A stretch of 64,000 nt of DNA from CBDFHV01 sp965247705 (GCA_965247705.1 CBDFHV010000060.1:1-64000); one strand, 5' to 3'; numbered from the stretch's first letter, positions 1 through 8,620 are shown. The notes: a model not told the origin generated them from the letters alone. Translations and numbers: made by a program.

Positions 1-682
1 TATGCCGGTCACGGCATTATCCGGGAAGACGGCGGGTATTGGATTGGAGTAGATGCCGCCAAGACTAGCAGAAGCATATGGCTTAACTACACAACTATTA
101 ACGACTTAATTGATACTGCTGCCGGGATGACTGCTCTTCATGTACTGGTCATCGCAGATAGCTGTTACTCGGGTGCAGCATTGCGAAATACTAATGCAGA
201 TATTAAAAGAAGAACCGATGAAGTACGCAGTGATTGGCTCCATCGTATGAATCGAACACAATCACGGACTATTCTGACCTCAGGAGGAACAGAGCCAGTG
301 TTAGACAAGGTGGGCTCCAACCGAAATTCAATCTTTGCCTACGAAGTTTTGGCTAAACTGCGAAACAACTCCGACGTGCTGGAAGGTCAGGCTCTTCATG
401 GCTTAATAAAAGAGGAAGTGCACAGTCGGGCTAAACGTGCAATGGGATTGGAAGCGCAGTCTCCTGAATATGGCCACATTCCCGGAACGGGGCATTCTGG
501 CGGAGACTTCCTTTTTAGGCCAATAAAAATGATGATATCCACCACAGAACGCAGAAGCAAGAAAGCTCACACGTTCGGCATTCGAGGCCAGAAGGTCGAA
601 GAGCATGAAGCACGTGATACAGACCAAATGCACAAGCATGGATTTTACGCGGTGACAAAAATTTCTCGAGGTTTAAAGATAG

Positions 683-1760
683 CGTCCCTATCCGGTTAAA
701 ACAGGATCGGCCTAAATGTTCTTGTTATGTTCACGTAGAGGATGTAGGCTGATCGCATTGTCTCGGGCTTTTGGAGGGCGGTGCGATGGGCAGGATGTTG
801 GCGTTTCAAGAACGGCACGGATCGGAAGCGGCCTGCATCGAGGCGCTGGCCCGGCTGCGCTGGCCGCAGGGCTATGTCTGTGCCCGCTGCGGCGAACGGC
901 GGAGCTACCGAATGACGGCGCGGCCCAGGATCTTCGAATGCGCCCGTTGCGGTCATCAGGAATCGGTGACGGCGGGGACGATCTTCCACCGCACCCGCAC
1001 GCCGCTCCGCAAATGGTTCCTGGCGGCGTGGTGGATGGCGCGCGACAAGCGTGGGGTCTCGGCCCTTTTGCTGTCCCGCGAGTTGGATCTGCGCTACGAG
1101 ACAGCGTGGCTGATGGCTCATAAGCTGCGTCATGCCCTGACGGAGCGCTCGGAATTTCCGCTCGAGGGCTTGGTCGAGGTCGACGAGAGTTATTATGGCG
1201 GGCGCGGCAAGCCGGAGAGCCGGGGGCCGGGGCCTTTCCAACCCGAACAAGAGCCTGTTGGTGATGGCCGTCGAGAAGCGGCCGGTCGGGCCGGGCAAGG
1301 GCATCAAGGGAAGCGGCTTCGTCGCCGGCCGGGCGCGGCTCGCCATCCTCCCGGCGGCCACCGCCCGCGAGCTGGGCGGCTTCGTGCGCGCCTCGGTCAG
1401 GCCCGGAAGCCGCCTCGCCAGCGACGCCTTCAAGGGGTACGCCGGACTCCGCGACACCTATCGCCACCACCCCGTCGTGCAAGGCGAAGGCAAGAATGCC
1501 GAGCGCTTGATGCCGGTCGTCCATGTCCTGTTTTCCAACGTGAAGACCTGGCTCAACGGCACCTATCACGGTGTCGGCGCCAAGCACCTGCCGCGCTATG
1601 CCCGGGAATGGAGCTACCGCTTCAACCGCCGCACACGCATCACCGATCTGGCCGACTTCGTCCTCCGCCGCGCCATGGACCAACCCACCATCACCTACAA
1701 GGAGCTGGTCGACAGTCTTCAACCGCAGGGTGCGCTACCTGCTTTAACCGGATAGGGACG
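683..1760 (+). mobile_element. IS1595-family insertion sequence, complete, with 8-bp target duplication
   Basis: The ends are perfect inverted repeats: CGTCCCTATCCGGTTAAA at 683-700 and its complement at 1743-1760. The 8-bp direct repeat AAAGATAG flanks both sides (675-682 and 1761-1768). The total length is 1078 bp. An 8-bp duplication and a zinc-ribbon transposase fit the IS1595 (ISXO2-like) family. It sits inside the caspase-like gene. Confidence 0.9.
786..1755 (+). pseudogene. IS1595-family transposase, frameshifted
   Basis: The start ATG at 786 has a GGAGG eight bases upstream, so it is preferred over the TTG at 771. The N-terminal part carries a zinc ribbon (Cys32, 35, 52, 55) and the first catalytic acidic motif VEVDESYYGG. 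Shortly after this the homologous sequence continues in the next frame (SNPNKSLLVMAVEKR...). The switch lies at the run of five G at 1222-1226. Removing one G restores a single frame of about 323 codons. The second part has the family-typical SDAFKGYAGL and NVKTWLNGTYHGVGAKHL blocks. A +1 change is needed, which is not the usual programmed -1 event of insertion sequences. An inactivating mutation or a base-call error is more likely. Confidence 0.8.
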
Positions 1761-1930
1761 AAAGATAGACTTAGATTCCCTACAGCGTTTCGTTGCTGAA
1801 AACACTGACGGCATAGATGTTCCTGTTGATTTCGTTAAGCACTTACATGGTCTTTGTGCATCTGGTGATGTACAGTTGGGTGAGAGACTGACTTGGGCTC
1901 TCGTCGGGCTGTGCGGAAGAAAATAGAACT

Positions 1931-2431
1931 ATGTATTATATACTTATTATACTTTTTGTTTTTCTTAGTGTCGGCGCATCGTTGCCTTTTCAATCTGTTC
2001 GTGCGCAAAGTGTCGATGAACTGTTGAGGAAACATGAGGAGCAAGTTTCATATCTATATGAGAAGTATCATACACTATTGAATAGAGTCATCAAACTGGA
2101 TAATTCTATTGAGAAATTCTCTACTAAGAGCGAGTCTGGCTCGACTGATGTTCCGGATGTTAAAAGAAACCAAAGTTGCGCGGAAGCATATTGGGAGATG
2201 ATGGGACAACACACATTGAAATTGAATGATGTTTGGGCTCCTATACCGGGCGGTCCGAAGATAAGGCTGTTTCAAATTGATTTTGCTTACATAAAATTGT
2301 CGTCCACCATTGCACAACTGAATGGAATAATTACACGGGGAGTCAAAGTAAAATTTTCATATGATGAATGCAGCGGGGAGTTTTTATATAATGAATATGG
2401 TTATCCCGCCTTATTCACCCAAGGGGCCTGA
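1931..2431 (+). CDS. Small exported protein with coiled coil, function unknown
   Basis: The predicted protein has 166 residues and I do not recognise it. The first 25 residues form a signal peptide: a hydrophobic stretch YILIILFVFLSVGASL followed by a likely cleavage near VRAQS. Residues about 27-60 are charged and heptad-like (VDELLRKHEEQVSYLYEKYHT), suggesting a short coiled coil. Two cysteines in the mature part (in NQSCAEAY and YDECSGEF) could form a disulfide in the periplasm. The start lies four bases after the caspase-like gene's original stop, so the two probably formed one transcription unit before the insertion. Base composition is AT-rich like the caspase gene and unlike the rest of the window. 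Confidence 0.65.
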   Translation: MYYILIILFVFLSVGASLPFQSVRAQSVDELLRKHEEQVSYLYEKYHTLLNRVIKLDNSIEKFSTKSESGSTDVPDVKRNQSCAEAYWEMMGQHTLKLNDVWAPIPGGPKIRLFQIDFAYIKLSSTIAQLNGIITRGVKVKFSYDECSGEFLYNEYGYPALFTQGA

Positions 2432-2470
2432 AATGACTGGCGCGCGGCGGATTTTGACGTAAAATCAATG

Positions 2471-3707
2471 TGTACAGATAGGGTATTCACCTGACACTAC
2501 CGCCCCGTATCCGCGCGCACGCGGGGGGGGGGGGGGTGATTAAGCGGCTTTTGCCTTCTTCATCTTGGTCGGCGTCTCCTTTTTCGGCAATCCGTCCTTG
2601 AATGCCCTGGCCGGCGTGCGACCGTTCATGCCGCGACCCTGGTGCGGCCGTCGGGTGTTGTAGCCGACCAGGTAGGTGTCGAGATCGGCCTGCATCTCGT
2701 CGACGGACTCGTAGAACTTCTTGCGCCCCATGACGCGGAAGTGCTCGTCGAGCAGGGTGCGGTGCAGCCTTTCGACATAACCGTTCGACTGCGGCCGCCG
2801 GACCTTGGTCGTGCGGTGCTCGATCTCCTCCAGTTGCAGGAACAGCTCATAGGGATGGCGATCCGGGCGGCCGCAGAATTCCCGGCCATTGTCCGACAGC
2901 ACCGTGGTGATCCCCGCGTCGTGGGCCTCGAAGGTCGGCAGCACGTCGTTGTTCATCACGTGCACGGCGGTCAGCGGCAGTTTGGACGTGTAAAGTCTTC
3001 CCCAGGCATAGCGGCTGAAGCAATCGATGACGCTTTGCAGGTAGATCTTGCCGACTCCCTTCAGATGGCCGACGAAAAAGGTGTCCACGGCCACCAGGTC
3101 ACCGGTGTGGTGGGTCTCGATATGGCGCTCGCGGAACTCGGGGCTGAACCGTTCCAGCAGCCGGATCTGCTCGTCGCTGAGTTCGATCTTGCACCCGCCG
3201 ACGTGCTTCTCAAGGCGCAGCAGGCGATCGTGCTTGGTCAACAGATCGTGCCGGCTCCAGACACCGCGAACGCCGCCGGACGAAACCTGGATGCCCTTCA
3301 GCGCCAATTCCTGCGCCACCCGCAAGGGACCGTGGCCGGGGTGCTCCAGGGCATGATCGAGCACCGCTTTCTCGACCGCCTCGGAAACCCGGTTGGGATG
3401 CGGGCCGCGGGCGCCGGGCAGCCGGTCGATAAGCCCTTCCGCGCCATAAATCTGGAAGTTGCGCCGGATCTCGTAGAACTGCTGGCGGCTGTAGCCCATG
3501 ATCCGGCAGGCCTTGGAGACGTTGTTCATCTCGATGGCCAGCTCGAGCATCGATAGCTTGCGTCGTGCTACTTTATCCTTCGTGGTCATGTCGTCTCTCC
3601 TGGTGCGGGTTGCGATGAAGCGTCAACTCCATCCTACAACCCCCCAGGGGCGGCATGGCCACGCCTCTCAGCGGGCCAAAATGTCAGGTGATTACCGTCT
3701 CAGCACA
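2471..3707 (-). mobile_element. IS481-family element, copy 1, with 7-bp target duplication
   Basis: Imperfect inverted repeats of about 26 bp begin with TGT and share the block TCACCTGACA. Target duplication ATCAATG is present at 2464-2470 and 3708-3714. Copy 2 at 32178-33416 has the same coding sequence and ends but a different target duplication. A run of 14 G (2523-2536) lies just past the transposase stop; copy 2 has 16 G there. Confidence 0.92.
2540..3589 (-). CDS. IS481-family transposase, copy 1
   Basis: The 349-residue protein has an N-terminal helix-turn-helix region (residues about 10-45, including NNVSKACRIMGYSRQQF). It also has an rve-type DDE core with Asp169 (LVAVDTFF), Asp233 (VLSDNGREF) and Glu273 (GYVERLHRTLL). 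The length is normal for IS481-type transposases. It appears intact, so this copy and its twin at 32249-33298 may be active. The basic tail (KKETPTKMKKAKAA) ends immediately before the poly-G tract. Confidence 0.92.
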   Translation of the reverse strand: MTTKDKVARRKLSMLELAIEMNNVSKACRIMGYSRQQFYEIRRNFQIYGAEGLIDRLPGARGPHPNRVSEAVEKAVLDHALEHPGHGPLRVAQELALKGIQVSSGGVRGVWSRHDLLTKHDRLLRLEKHVGGCKIELSDEQIRLLERFSPEFRERHIETHHTGDLVAVDTFFVGHLKGVGKIYLQSVIDCFSRYAWGRLYTSKLPLTAVHVMNNDVLPTFEAHDAGITTVLSDNGREFCGRPDRHPYELFLQLEEIEHRTTKVRRPQSNGYVERLHRTLLDEHFRVMGRKKFYESVDEMQADLDTYLVGYNTRRPHQGRGMNGRTPARAFKDGLPKKETPTKMKKAKAA

Positions 3708-3720
3708 ATCAATGTGCTAG

Positions 3721-5319
3721 CCCCAATTATTCATGACGGCCATCGGATTTCAGCGGGACGAGCGGTAGCGACCGGGTTGACGGCGATTTTTGAGACGGAT
3801 TGTCGGAGAGGCTGGAGGTTGTTGTTCGGGGCTCGTCCGGCGGCACCTGCCGCTTGGTTCAGGGCCCTTGGGCGGTGATGCGCCCGGCGATGGCGATCAT
3901 GGCCGGCTGATAGGGATAGGCCGAAGGCAGGGCGATCCTGAGGCGCGACTTGAGCTCCTCGACGCGGACGGCGATTTTGAGAAACGCCCGGCGCAGGGTT
4001 TCGAAGGTGGCCGTTCGCCACAGCGATTTCCGAGGCGCCGCTTGGCGAAGCTGATGCAGCAGCCAGTAGGCGCCGGTATGCAGGAAGAGGCGGAACTGGT
4101 TGGCCTCCCAACGGTGGCACGACGTGCGGTCGGACTTGGTGTAGAGCTTGTGGTCCTTGATCATGTTTTCCATCCGCCCGCGGGCGCAGTAGACCTTCTC
4201 GTAGAGCGCCTTGGCGCGGCCGCTCAGGTTGGTGACGACGAAGCGGACGTCACAGCCCTTGGCGGTAGCTTCCACGCGGGCGATGACCGAGCGTTGCCGT
4301 GACCAGCTTTTGGCCTGGCAGCCGGTGTGGAAGAAGCGGCGCACCTTATCCTTTCCCTGCCCCGCCCGGCGCACGGCGGCGTCCTCGCACCACGGCTGGC
4401 CGATCCTGTTCAGCCGGGCGTTGCCGGAAAGCCCGAAGATGTAGCCGCAGCCCTGACGTTCGAGGAATTCCATGGCCTCCGGCGTGGCGTAGTGGCCATC
4501 GCCCCGCACGGTGATCTCGACCCGTGGCCAGTTGCGGCGGATGCGGCCGATGACGTGTCTCAGGATCCGCGCCGCCTCGTCGCCGGAGGGCCGCTTGCCG
4601 GGACGCAGCAGTGACATCACCGGCTTGCCGGTGGCCGCCTCGAAGATATGGATGGGTTGGAAGCAATAGTCGTCGTAATGGGCGTTGAACAGCGCCAGCT
4701 GCTGGCCGCCGTGAACGGCATCGTCGGTGTCGTCGATATCGAGAACGAAGCGCGCCGGAACGCGCTTGAAGCTGGCGCAAAACAGATCGATCATCGACAG
4801 CCCCATGCGCCCGAGCGCGCGCCATGACGGCGCGTTCTCGAGGCGCGACAGGGTCGGTTGGCTCATCAGGTCGTCGCCGCTCTCGGACAAACGGCCACAG
4901 GCCAGCTTGAACGCCGGATCGAAACGCAGAACGTCGAGGTCGTCGCAATCCTCATACCCGCAGGCAATAGCGAACAGGCGCGCCCGGATCATGTCTACGT
5001 AAGCGTGGGTCGTGCTCGCCGGGTCGCGCACGTCGGTGACGCAGGAAGCGAGCACGTCGGCGATGCCGAGCCGCCTGTCGATCTCGCCCAACAACAACAC
5101 CCCGCCGTCCGACGACAGCCGTCCGCCGTCGAAGCGGGCGCAAAGCGGCTTGCCTCCAACGGGTGACAAACCAGGGAGATAGGGGGTAATCTCGTTCATG
5201 GTGAGCCGTGGGTTGTTCTGTTGCCATGTGATCTTGTCTTGACACCAAAATCATACGGCATTTCAACAGGTTAATCTACGCTCACCAGCATTTTCAATCA
5301 GCGCCGTGAATAATTCGGG
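3721..5319 (-). mobile_element. IS1380-family element with CTAG target duplication
   Basis: The inverted repeats are CCCCAATTATTCA at the left end and, read from the right end inward, CCCGAATTATTCA. CTAG flanks both sides (3717-3720 and 5320-5323), matching the 4-bp duplications of the family. Only two bases (3715-3716) separate its target duplication from that of the IS481 to the left. A gene-free stretch of about 130 bp lies between the left end and the transposase stop. Confidence 0.82.
3859..5199 (-). CDS. IS1380-family transposase
   Basis: The 446-residue protein carries the family layout. The N-terminal domain has LSSDGGVLLLGEIDRRLG and the helical SQPTLSRLEN block. A DDE core follows: first Asp in FVLDIDDTDD, second in EITVRGDGHYATPE, and Glu in CARGRMENMIKDHK. 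It is full length, with no frameshift seen. It reads toward the IS481 copy and away from the second IS1380-like transposase at 5355. Confidence 0.9.
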   Translation of the reverse strand: MNEITPYLPGLSPVGGKPLCARFDGGRLSSDGGVLLLGEIDRRLGIADVLASCVTDVRDPASTTHAYVDMIRARLFAIACGYEDCDDLDVLRFDPAFKLACGRLSESGDDLMSQPTLSRLENAPSWRALGRMGLSMIDLFCASFKRVPARFVLDIDDTDDAVHGGQQLALFNAHYDDYCFQPIHIFEAATGKPVMSLLRPGKRPSGDEAARILRHVIGRIRRNWPRVEITVRGDGHYATPEAMEFLERQGCGYIFGLSGNARLNRIGQPWCEDAAVRRAGQGKDKVRRFFHTGCQAKSWSRQRSVIARVEATAKGCDVRFVVTNLSGRAKALYEKVYCARGRMENMIKDHKLYTKSDRTSCHRWEANQFRLFLHTGAYWLLHQLRQAAPRKSLWRTATFETLRRAFLKIAVRVEELKSRLRIALPSAYPYQPAMIAIAGRITAQGP

Positions 5320-5323
5320 CTAG

Positions 5324-6994
5324 AAGGATTCACAACAAACCTCCGCCGTGCGCCATGGGTGAAACGCTATCTCTGTTCGGTTCCTCGTTCAACAAGTCCC
5401 TTCGCATCGAATCCCGACCCGAGCGGCTGACCGGGGAACCGGGGGCCGTGCTCTTGCGCGAGATCATGGAGCGCACCCGGATCATCGAGTGGCTGACCGA
5501 GCGGTTGCACGATCCGCGCAAGGCCGATCGTGTCACCTATCCCCTGGCCGATCTGCTGCGCACGGTTCTGCTTCTCTTTGGCCAGGGTTGGCACGACCAA
5601 GACGACGCCGACGCGCTCCGCCATGATGCGGGCCTACGCCTGGCTGCAAGCGGTTCACGGGGTGTCACGCCGTTGTCCACCGAGGCGCACCTGGCCTCGC
5701 AACCCACGCTGTCGCGTCTGATCGCGCTTCTGAGCACGCCGGAGGCCCGCACTGTGCTCCATGAGGCGATCACCGAGCTCGCGGGGCGGCGGTTCCGGGG
5801 CCTGCGCGGCGGTCACCGGCAGCGATATCTGACCATCGACGTGGACAGCCTGCCGATCGAGGTCCACGGCCATCAACCCGGCTCGGCCTGGAACGGCCAT
5901 TACCATCAGCGCATGTACCACCCTTTGGTGGCCAGCATCGCCGAAACCGGCGACCTTCTGGACGCTCGTTTACGGGAGGGCAACGCCCACACCGCCGAGG
6001 GGGCGCTGGACTTCATCCTTGATCTCGTGGACCGAGCCGAAGAGACGCTGTGCCAAGTCGCTCTGGTGCGCATCGACGCTGGGTTCCCCAGCGATCCCCT
6101 GCTGTCGGGCCTGGAGCGTCGCGGGACGCCCTATGTTGCCCGATTGCGGACCAACAAGGTCCTGGACCGCATGGCTCAGCCCTGTCTTGGACGGCCGCCG
6201 GGACGGCCTCCGGCAGAGCCGCGGACGTGGTTCCACGAGATGACCTGCCGGGCGAAGTCGTGGTCGAAAGAGCGCCGAGTGGTCCTGGTGGTGTTGGAAC
6301 GGCCAGACCAATTTCTGGTTGATCACTTCTGGCTGATCACCAGCCTTGATGCCGAGGCCGTGCCGGCGGCCGATCTCCTGGATCACTACCGCCAGCGCGG
6401 CCGTGCCGAGGCCCACATGGGCGAACTCATGGACGTGATGGACCCGGCGCTGTCGTCCGCGTCGCGAAGGAAGCGTCATTACCGGGGGCGCTGCCTGCCG
6501 GAGCGCGAGAGCACGGTCGATGCCTTCGCTCACAACGAGGTCGTCCTGTTGCTCAACATCCTGGCCTATGAACTGGTTCATGCCGGGCGGTGCCTGATGG
6601 AGACTGCGACCGGCGAGGGGTGGAGCCTTCGCCGGTTCCGCGAGCGCGTTCTGCGCGCCGCCGCCCGGGTCGTCGTTTCCGGCCGACGCATCACCATGGT
6701 CATCGGGGAAACATTCGCCCGCTTCTGGCAACGGCTCTGGCCGCGCTTGGAACGCTTGCGATACGCCGACCCGTAACCCCGTCCAAGTCGGCCAGCTAGA
6801 CTTCAAGCCACCGCCGGATCGCCGGTGGCGGTCCCGCTCGCCTCCACGGCGGCTTCTTCACGCCTTTCATGCCTCAAGTGGCTATCGCACAGCTGGGGAA
6901 GCACCCGTGACTCGCCAGCCGCGAATGACCCTGCAACGAAACTCGCATCACATGCAGAAAAGTCTACGGCAAGGGGGTTGGTGAATAAGCCGGG
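5324..6994 (+). mobile_element. Second IS1380-like element, ends uncertain
   Basis: It contains an intact transposase gene. The right end is proposed at about 6994. There the complementary strand reads CCCCGGCTTATTCACC, resembling the CCCC..TTATTCA termini of the neighbouring IS1380 element, and this would give a length usual for the family. The left end is unclear because the neighbouring IS1380 inserted at CTAG right beside it. GGATTCACAACAAACC at 5326-5341 is only a weak match to the proposed right end. No target duplication could be assigned. Confidence 0.4.
5355..6776 (+). CDS. IS1380-family (IS4-like) transposase, divergent type
   Basis: The 473-residue protein is only distantly related to the neighbouring IS1380 transposase. 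It shares the layout EPGAVLLREIMERT..., a SQPTLSRL block, and a DDE core: Asp in LTIDVDSLPIEVHG, Asp in VALVRIDAGFPSDP, Glu in YRQRGRAEAHMGEL. The region after the Glu carries a long Arg/Lys-rich insertion. The reading frame is complete. It is transcribed away from the IS1380 at 3721-5319. Confidence 0.85.
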   Translation: MGETLSLFGSSFNKSLRIESRPERLTGEPGAVLLREIMERTRIIEWLTERLHDPRKADRVTYPLADLLRTVLLLFGQGWHDQDDADALRHDAGLRLAASGSRGVTPLSTEAHLASQPTLSRLIALLSTPEARTVLHEAITELAGRRFRGLRGGHRQRYLTIDVDSLPIEVHGHQPGSAWNGHYHQRMYHPLVASIAETGDLLDARLREGNAHTAEGALDFILDLVDRAEETLCQVALVRIDAGFPSDPLLSGLERRGTPYVARLRTNKVLDRMAQPCLGRPPGRPPAEPRTWFHEMTCRAKSWSKERRVVLVVLERPDQFLVDHFWLITSLDAEAVPAADLLDHYRQRGRAEAHMGELMDVMDPALSSASRRKRHYRGRCLPERESTVDAFAHNEVVLLLNILAYELVHAGRCLMETATGEGWSLRRFRERVLRAAARVVVSGRRITMVIGETFARFWQRLWPRLERLRYADP

Positions 6995-7265
6995 GTTATA
7001 TAAAAGGCAATTTGGCAACGGTGCAGTTTGACTTCTTTCTAAAATAATGGTGTAGTGGGAATTGCGGGGACACAATAAGCATTTTCCCAGTTGCAGTTGC
7101 AGTTGCGGTGACAAAATTGCCAAAATTGCGGTGACACAAATGGCGGGGACACAACATCCATTTTCCTGCATCATGGGCGGGCATAGGATTTTTCCCACCC
7201 GCCGGGAGCACGATTAGCCTTCCGGGCCAAGGACGGGCGGGTCGAAGGGCGGGGCAACGGACCGC
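6995..7265. other. Gene-free stretch with repeated GGGGACAC-type motifs
   Basis: No credible gene lies here. The DNA holds several copies of a short motif, GGGGACACAA or GGTGACA(C)AAA, at about 7067, 7110, 7130 and 7145. There is also a small tandem TTGCAG repeat near 7088. Similar motifs recur at 8350-8371 and 30694-30912, so they look like degraded ends of a mobile repeat and not a regulatory site. Confidence 0.4.
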
Positions 7266-7531
7266 CTAGTCCTCCACCAGGTCGGCGGCGGTGCGGCCGA
7301 GGACCTTGGCCAGGCGGCCGAGGAAGGCGACCGAGGCGGCGCGCTTGCGGTTCTCCACCGACGAGATCTGGCCGCCGCTGACCCCGGCCTTCGTGGCCAG
7401 GGCCTGCAGGGTCAGGCCCCGGTGCTTGCGCCACGCCTTGATCGGGTGGGCGCCAGCGAAGATGGCCTTGGCGGCGGCCAGGGCGGCGGCGAAGCGCTGC
7501 TGAATGGCGCCCGGGACCAGGGGGCCGCGAT
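7266..7531 (-). pseudogene. Partial duplicate of an XRE-type antitoxin gene
   Basis: The last 63 codons (7266-7454) are a close copy of the C-terminal half of the antitoxin at 7538-7960. Both share the GAHP(I/V)KAWRKHR start, a helix-turn-helix with GQIS.VENRKRAA, and the identical ending TAADLVED. The DNA identity is high but clearly below 100%, so the duplication is not recent. Upstream of the shared part the frame is open but has no ATG, GTG or TTG in a sensible position and no ribosome site. It sits directly downstream of the intact antitoxin. A small CTG-started repressor-like peptide remains possible, but a decayed tandem duplicate is the simpler reading. Confidence 0.6.
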
Positions 7532-7537
7532 GACCGC

Positions 7538-7960
7538 TTAGTCTTCCACCAGGTCGGCGGCGGTGCAGCCGAAGACCTTGGCCAAGCGCCCGAGGAAGGC
7601 GATCGAGGCGGCCCGCTTGCGGTTTTCGACCAGCGAGATTTGGCCGACGCTGACACCGGCGGCGGCGGCCAATCCCTCGATGGTCGAGCGCCGGTGCTTG
7701 CGCCACGCCTTGACGGGGTGGGCGCCGTCCAGTTCGGCCACCACCACGGCGTCGGGGATGAGGGTGCCGCCGGCTGCCAGCGCCGCCTTACCGGCGTCGT
7801 AGGCGGCCACGTCGCGGGCCATCTCGGCTTCGGCCACCAGGCGCTCGTAATCGGAGCGGGCCAGGATTACCACGTCGGCCTTGATCAGGTGCTCATAGGC
7901 CTTGCGGGGCAGGGTCACGGTGTCGGCCTTGCGGGCCTTGTCGAGGGCGGTGCGGGGCAT
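7538..7960 (-). CDS. XRE-family antitoxin of a RelE/HigB-type locus
   Basis: The 140-residue protein has two parts. The N-terminal half (residues about 15-55, YEHLIKADVVILARSDYERL) resembles RelB/Phd-type toxin-binding regions. The C-terminal half is a helix-turn-helix of Xre type (STIEGLAAAAGVSVGQISLVENRKR). It starts two bases after the toxin stop, so the order is toxin first, as in higBA loci. The expected role is to neutralise the toxin and repress the promoter. A damaged second copy of its 3' half follows at 7266-7531. Confidence 0.8.
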   Translation of the reverse strand: MPRTALDKARKADTVTLPRKAYEHLIKADVVILARSDYERLVAEAEMARDVAAYDAGKAALAAGGTLIPDAVVVAELDGAHPVKAWRKHRRSTIEGLAAAAGVSVGQISLVENRKRAASIAFLGRLAKVFGCTAADLVED

Positions 7961-7962
7961 GG

Positions 7963-8232
7963 TCAGAGGTTCCTATACACGTCGCGGCGGTGGCCCGTGT
8001 CGATGACGTTCAGCATTCCGGCCTCGTGGTCGAGATCATACAAGGCCCGCCAATCGCCCGCACGGACCCGGAAAGTCCCCGGCCGGCCGGTCAGCGGCGT
8101 CACGAACGGATGGGCACCCTGGGGATCGTTGGCCACGGCCAGCAGCCGGCTGCGCAAGGCTTCCCGGTCACGGGCCGGGATCCGACGCAGCGCCTTGCGG
8201 GCGGGGTTGGTCCAACAGATTTCCACGAGCAT
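7963..8232 (-). CDS. RelE/ParE-superfamily toxin
   Basis: The 89-residue protein has the compact RelE fold signature: LVEICWTNPARKALRRIPARDREALRSRL at the N-terminus, the conserved GRPGTFRVRAGDWRALYDLD core, and the basic C-terminal strand HRRDVYRNL. RelE-type toxins cut mRNA on the ribosome; ParE-type relatives poison gyrase, and sequence alone does not settle which applies. It is upstream of and nearly contiguous with its antitoxin. The AT-rich DNA just upstream (8233-8290) contains TTGACT on the complementary strand, a plausible -35 box. Confidence 0.8.
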   Translation of the reverse strand: MLVEICWTNPARKALRRIPARDREALRSRLLAVANDPQGAHPFVTPLTGRPGTFRVRAGDWRALYDLDHEAGMLNVIDTGHRRDVYRNL

Positions 8233-8388
8233 GTATTTTCTATTAGTAATGTTTAGTCAAGATATTCTCTTTGCTGATAGCAACATAAATTCGCGAGCAC
8301 GCCATGCTGACGCTTACGACGGACACAAGAGAAAAAGGAATTGGATTTTCAGGGACAGAATTTTAGGGACATGGCCGTAATCGCGGCT

Positions 8389-8459
8389 GGTCACGCTCCG
8401 GGCCTATGATACGGGGTCAGTGTTTAGCAGCCCCAAACAGGCCATGAAGGAGCGTGACC
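8389..8459 (+). repeat. Inverted repeat in the leader of an IS110 remnant
   Basis: GGTCACGCTCC (8389-8399) and GGAGCGTGACC (8449-8459) are perfect complements enclosing 49 bases. Further pairing of GGGCCT with AGGCC lies just inside. The right arm overlaps the ribosome site of the IS110 gene. IS110-group elements encode their guide (bridge) RNA in the non-coding end before the transposase, so this could be part of such an RNA. That is inference. Confidence 0.45.
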
Positions 8460-8620
8460 ATGGAACAGTATGTCGGATTGGACGTGTCGCTGAAAGAGAC
8501 CCACATCTGCGTCGTCGACGGCGCGGGGGCAGTGATTGCCCGGGATCGGGAGGTGACCCACCCGGAGCTGCTGGCGGCGGCGATCGGGCGCCTGGCGCCG
8601 GCGGCGCGGGTGGTGGGCGT
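8460..8620 (+). pseudogene. IS110-family transposase, N-terminal fragment
   Basis: ATG at 8460 is preceded by AAGGAG seven bases upstream. The first residues, EQYVGLDVSLKETHICVVDG, are the diagnostic RuvC-like start of IS110/IS1111 DEDD transposases. This is followed by VTHPELLAAAIGRLAPAARVVG. Similarity is lost at about 8620, after which the frame reads low-complexity Ser/Gly sequence and stops at 8679. The remaining four fifths of the gene are gone. The minus strand of 8620-8686 (MIQDLTPKLRADDERLVEA) looks like the first codons of another truncated gene joined at this breakpoint. Confidence 0.75.

Larger units (their letters stand above)
1..1926 (+). pseudogene. Caspase-like (peptidase C14) protein gene, 5' end outside window, split by an IS1595-type element
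   Basis: The frame is open from base 1. It shows the caspase dyad: His in YAGHG (residue 4 of the visible part) and Cys in DSCYSG (residue 55). The reading frame meets a stop at 697-699 that is supplied by the inserted element. Removing the element (683-1760) and one copy of its 8-bp target duplication joins codon base 682 to 1769 in frame. The frame then runs on for another 53 codons to a TAG at 1924-1926. The ancestral C-terminus was therefore GLKIDLDSLQ...LCGRK. The gene is AT-richer than the metabolic genes, which suggests separate acquisition. Stand-alone bacterial caspase-like proteases often act in stress or defence, but no partner gene is visible upstream. As it stands the protein loses its native tail and gains a short tail read from the element. 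The protease core is intact, so partial function cannot be excluded. Confidence 0.8.
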
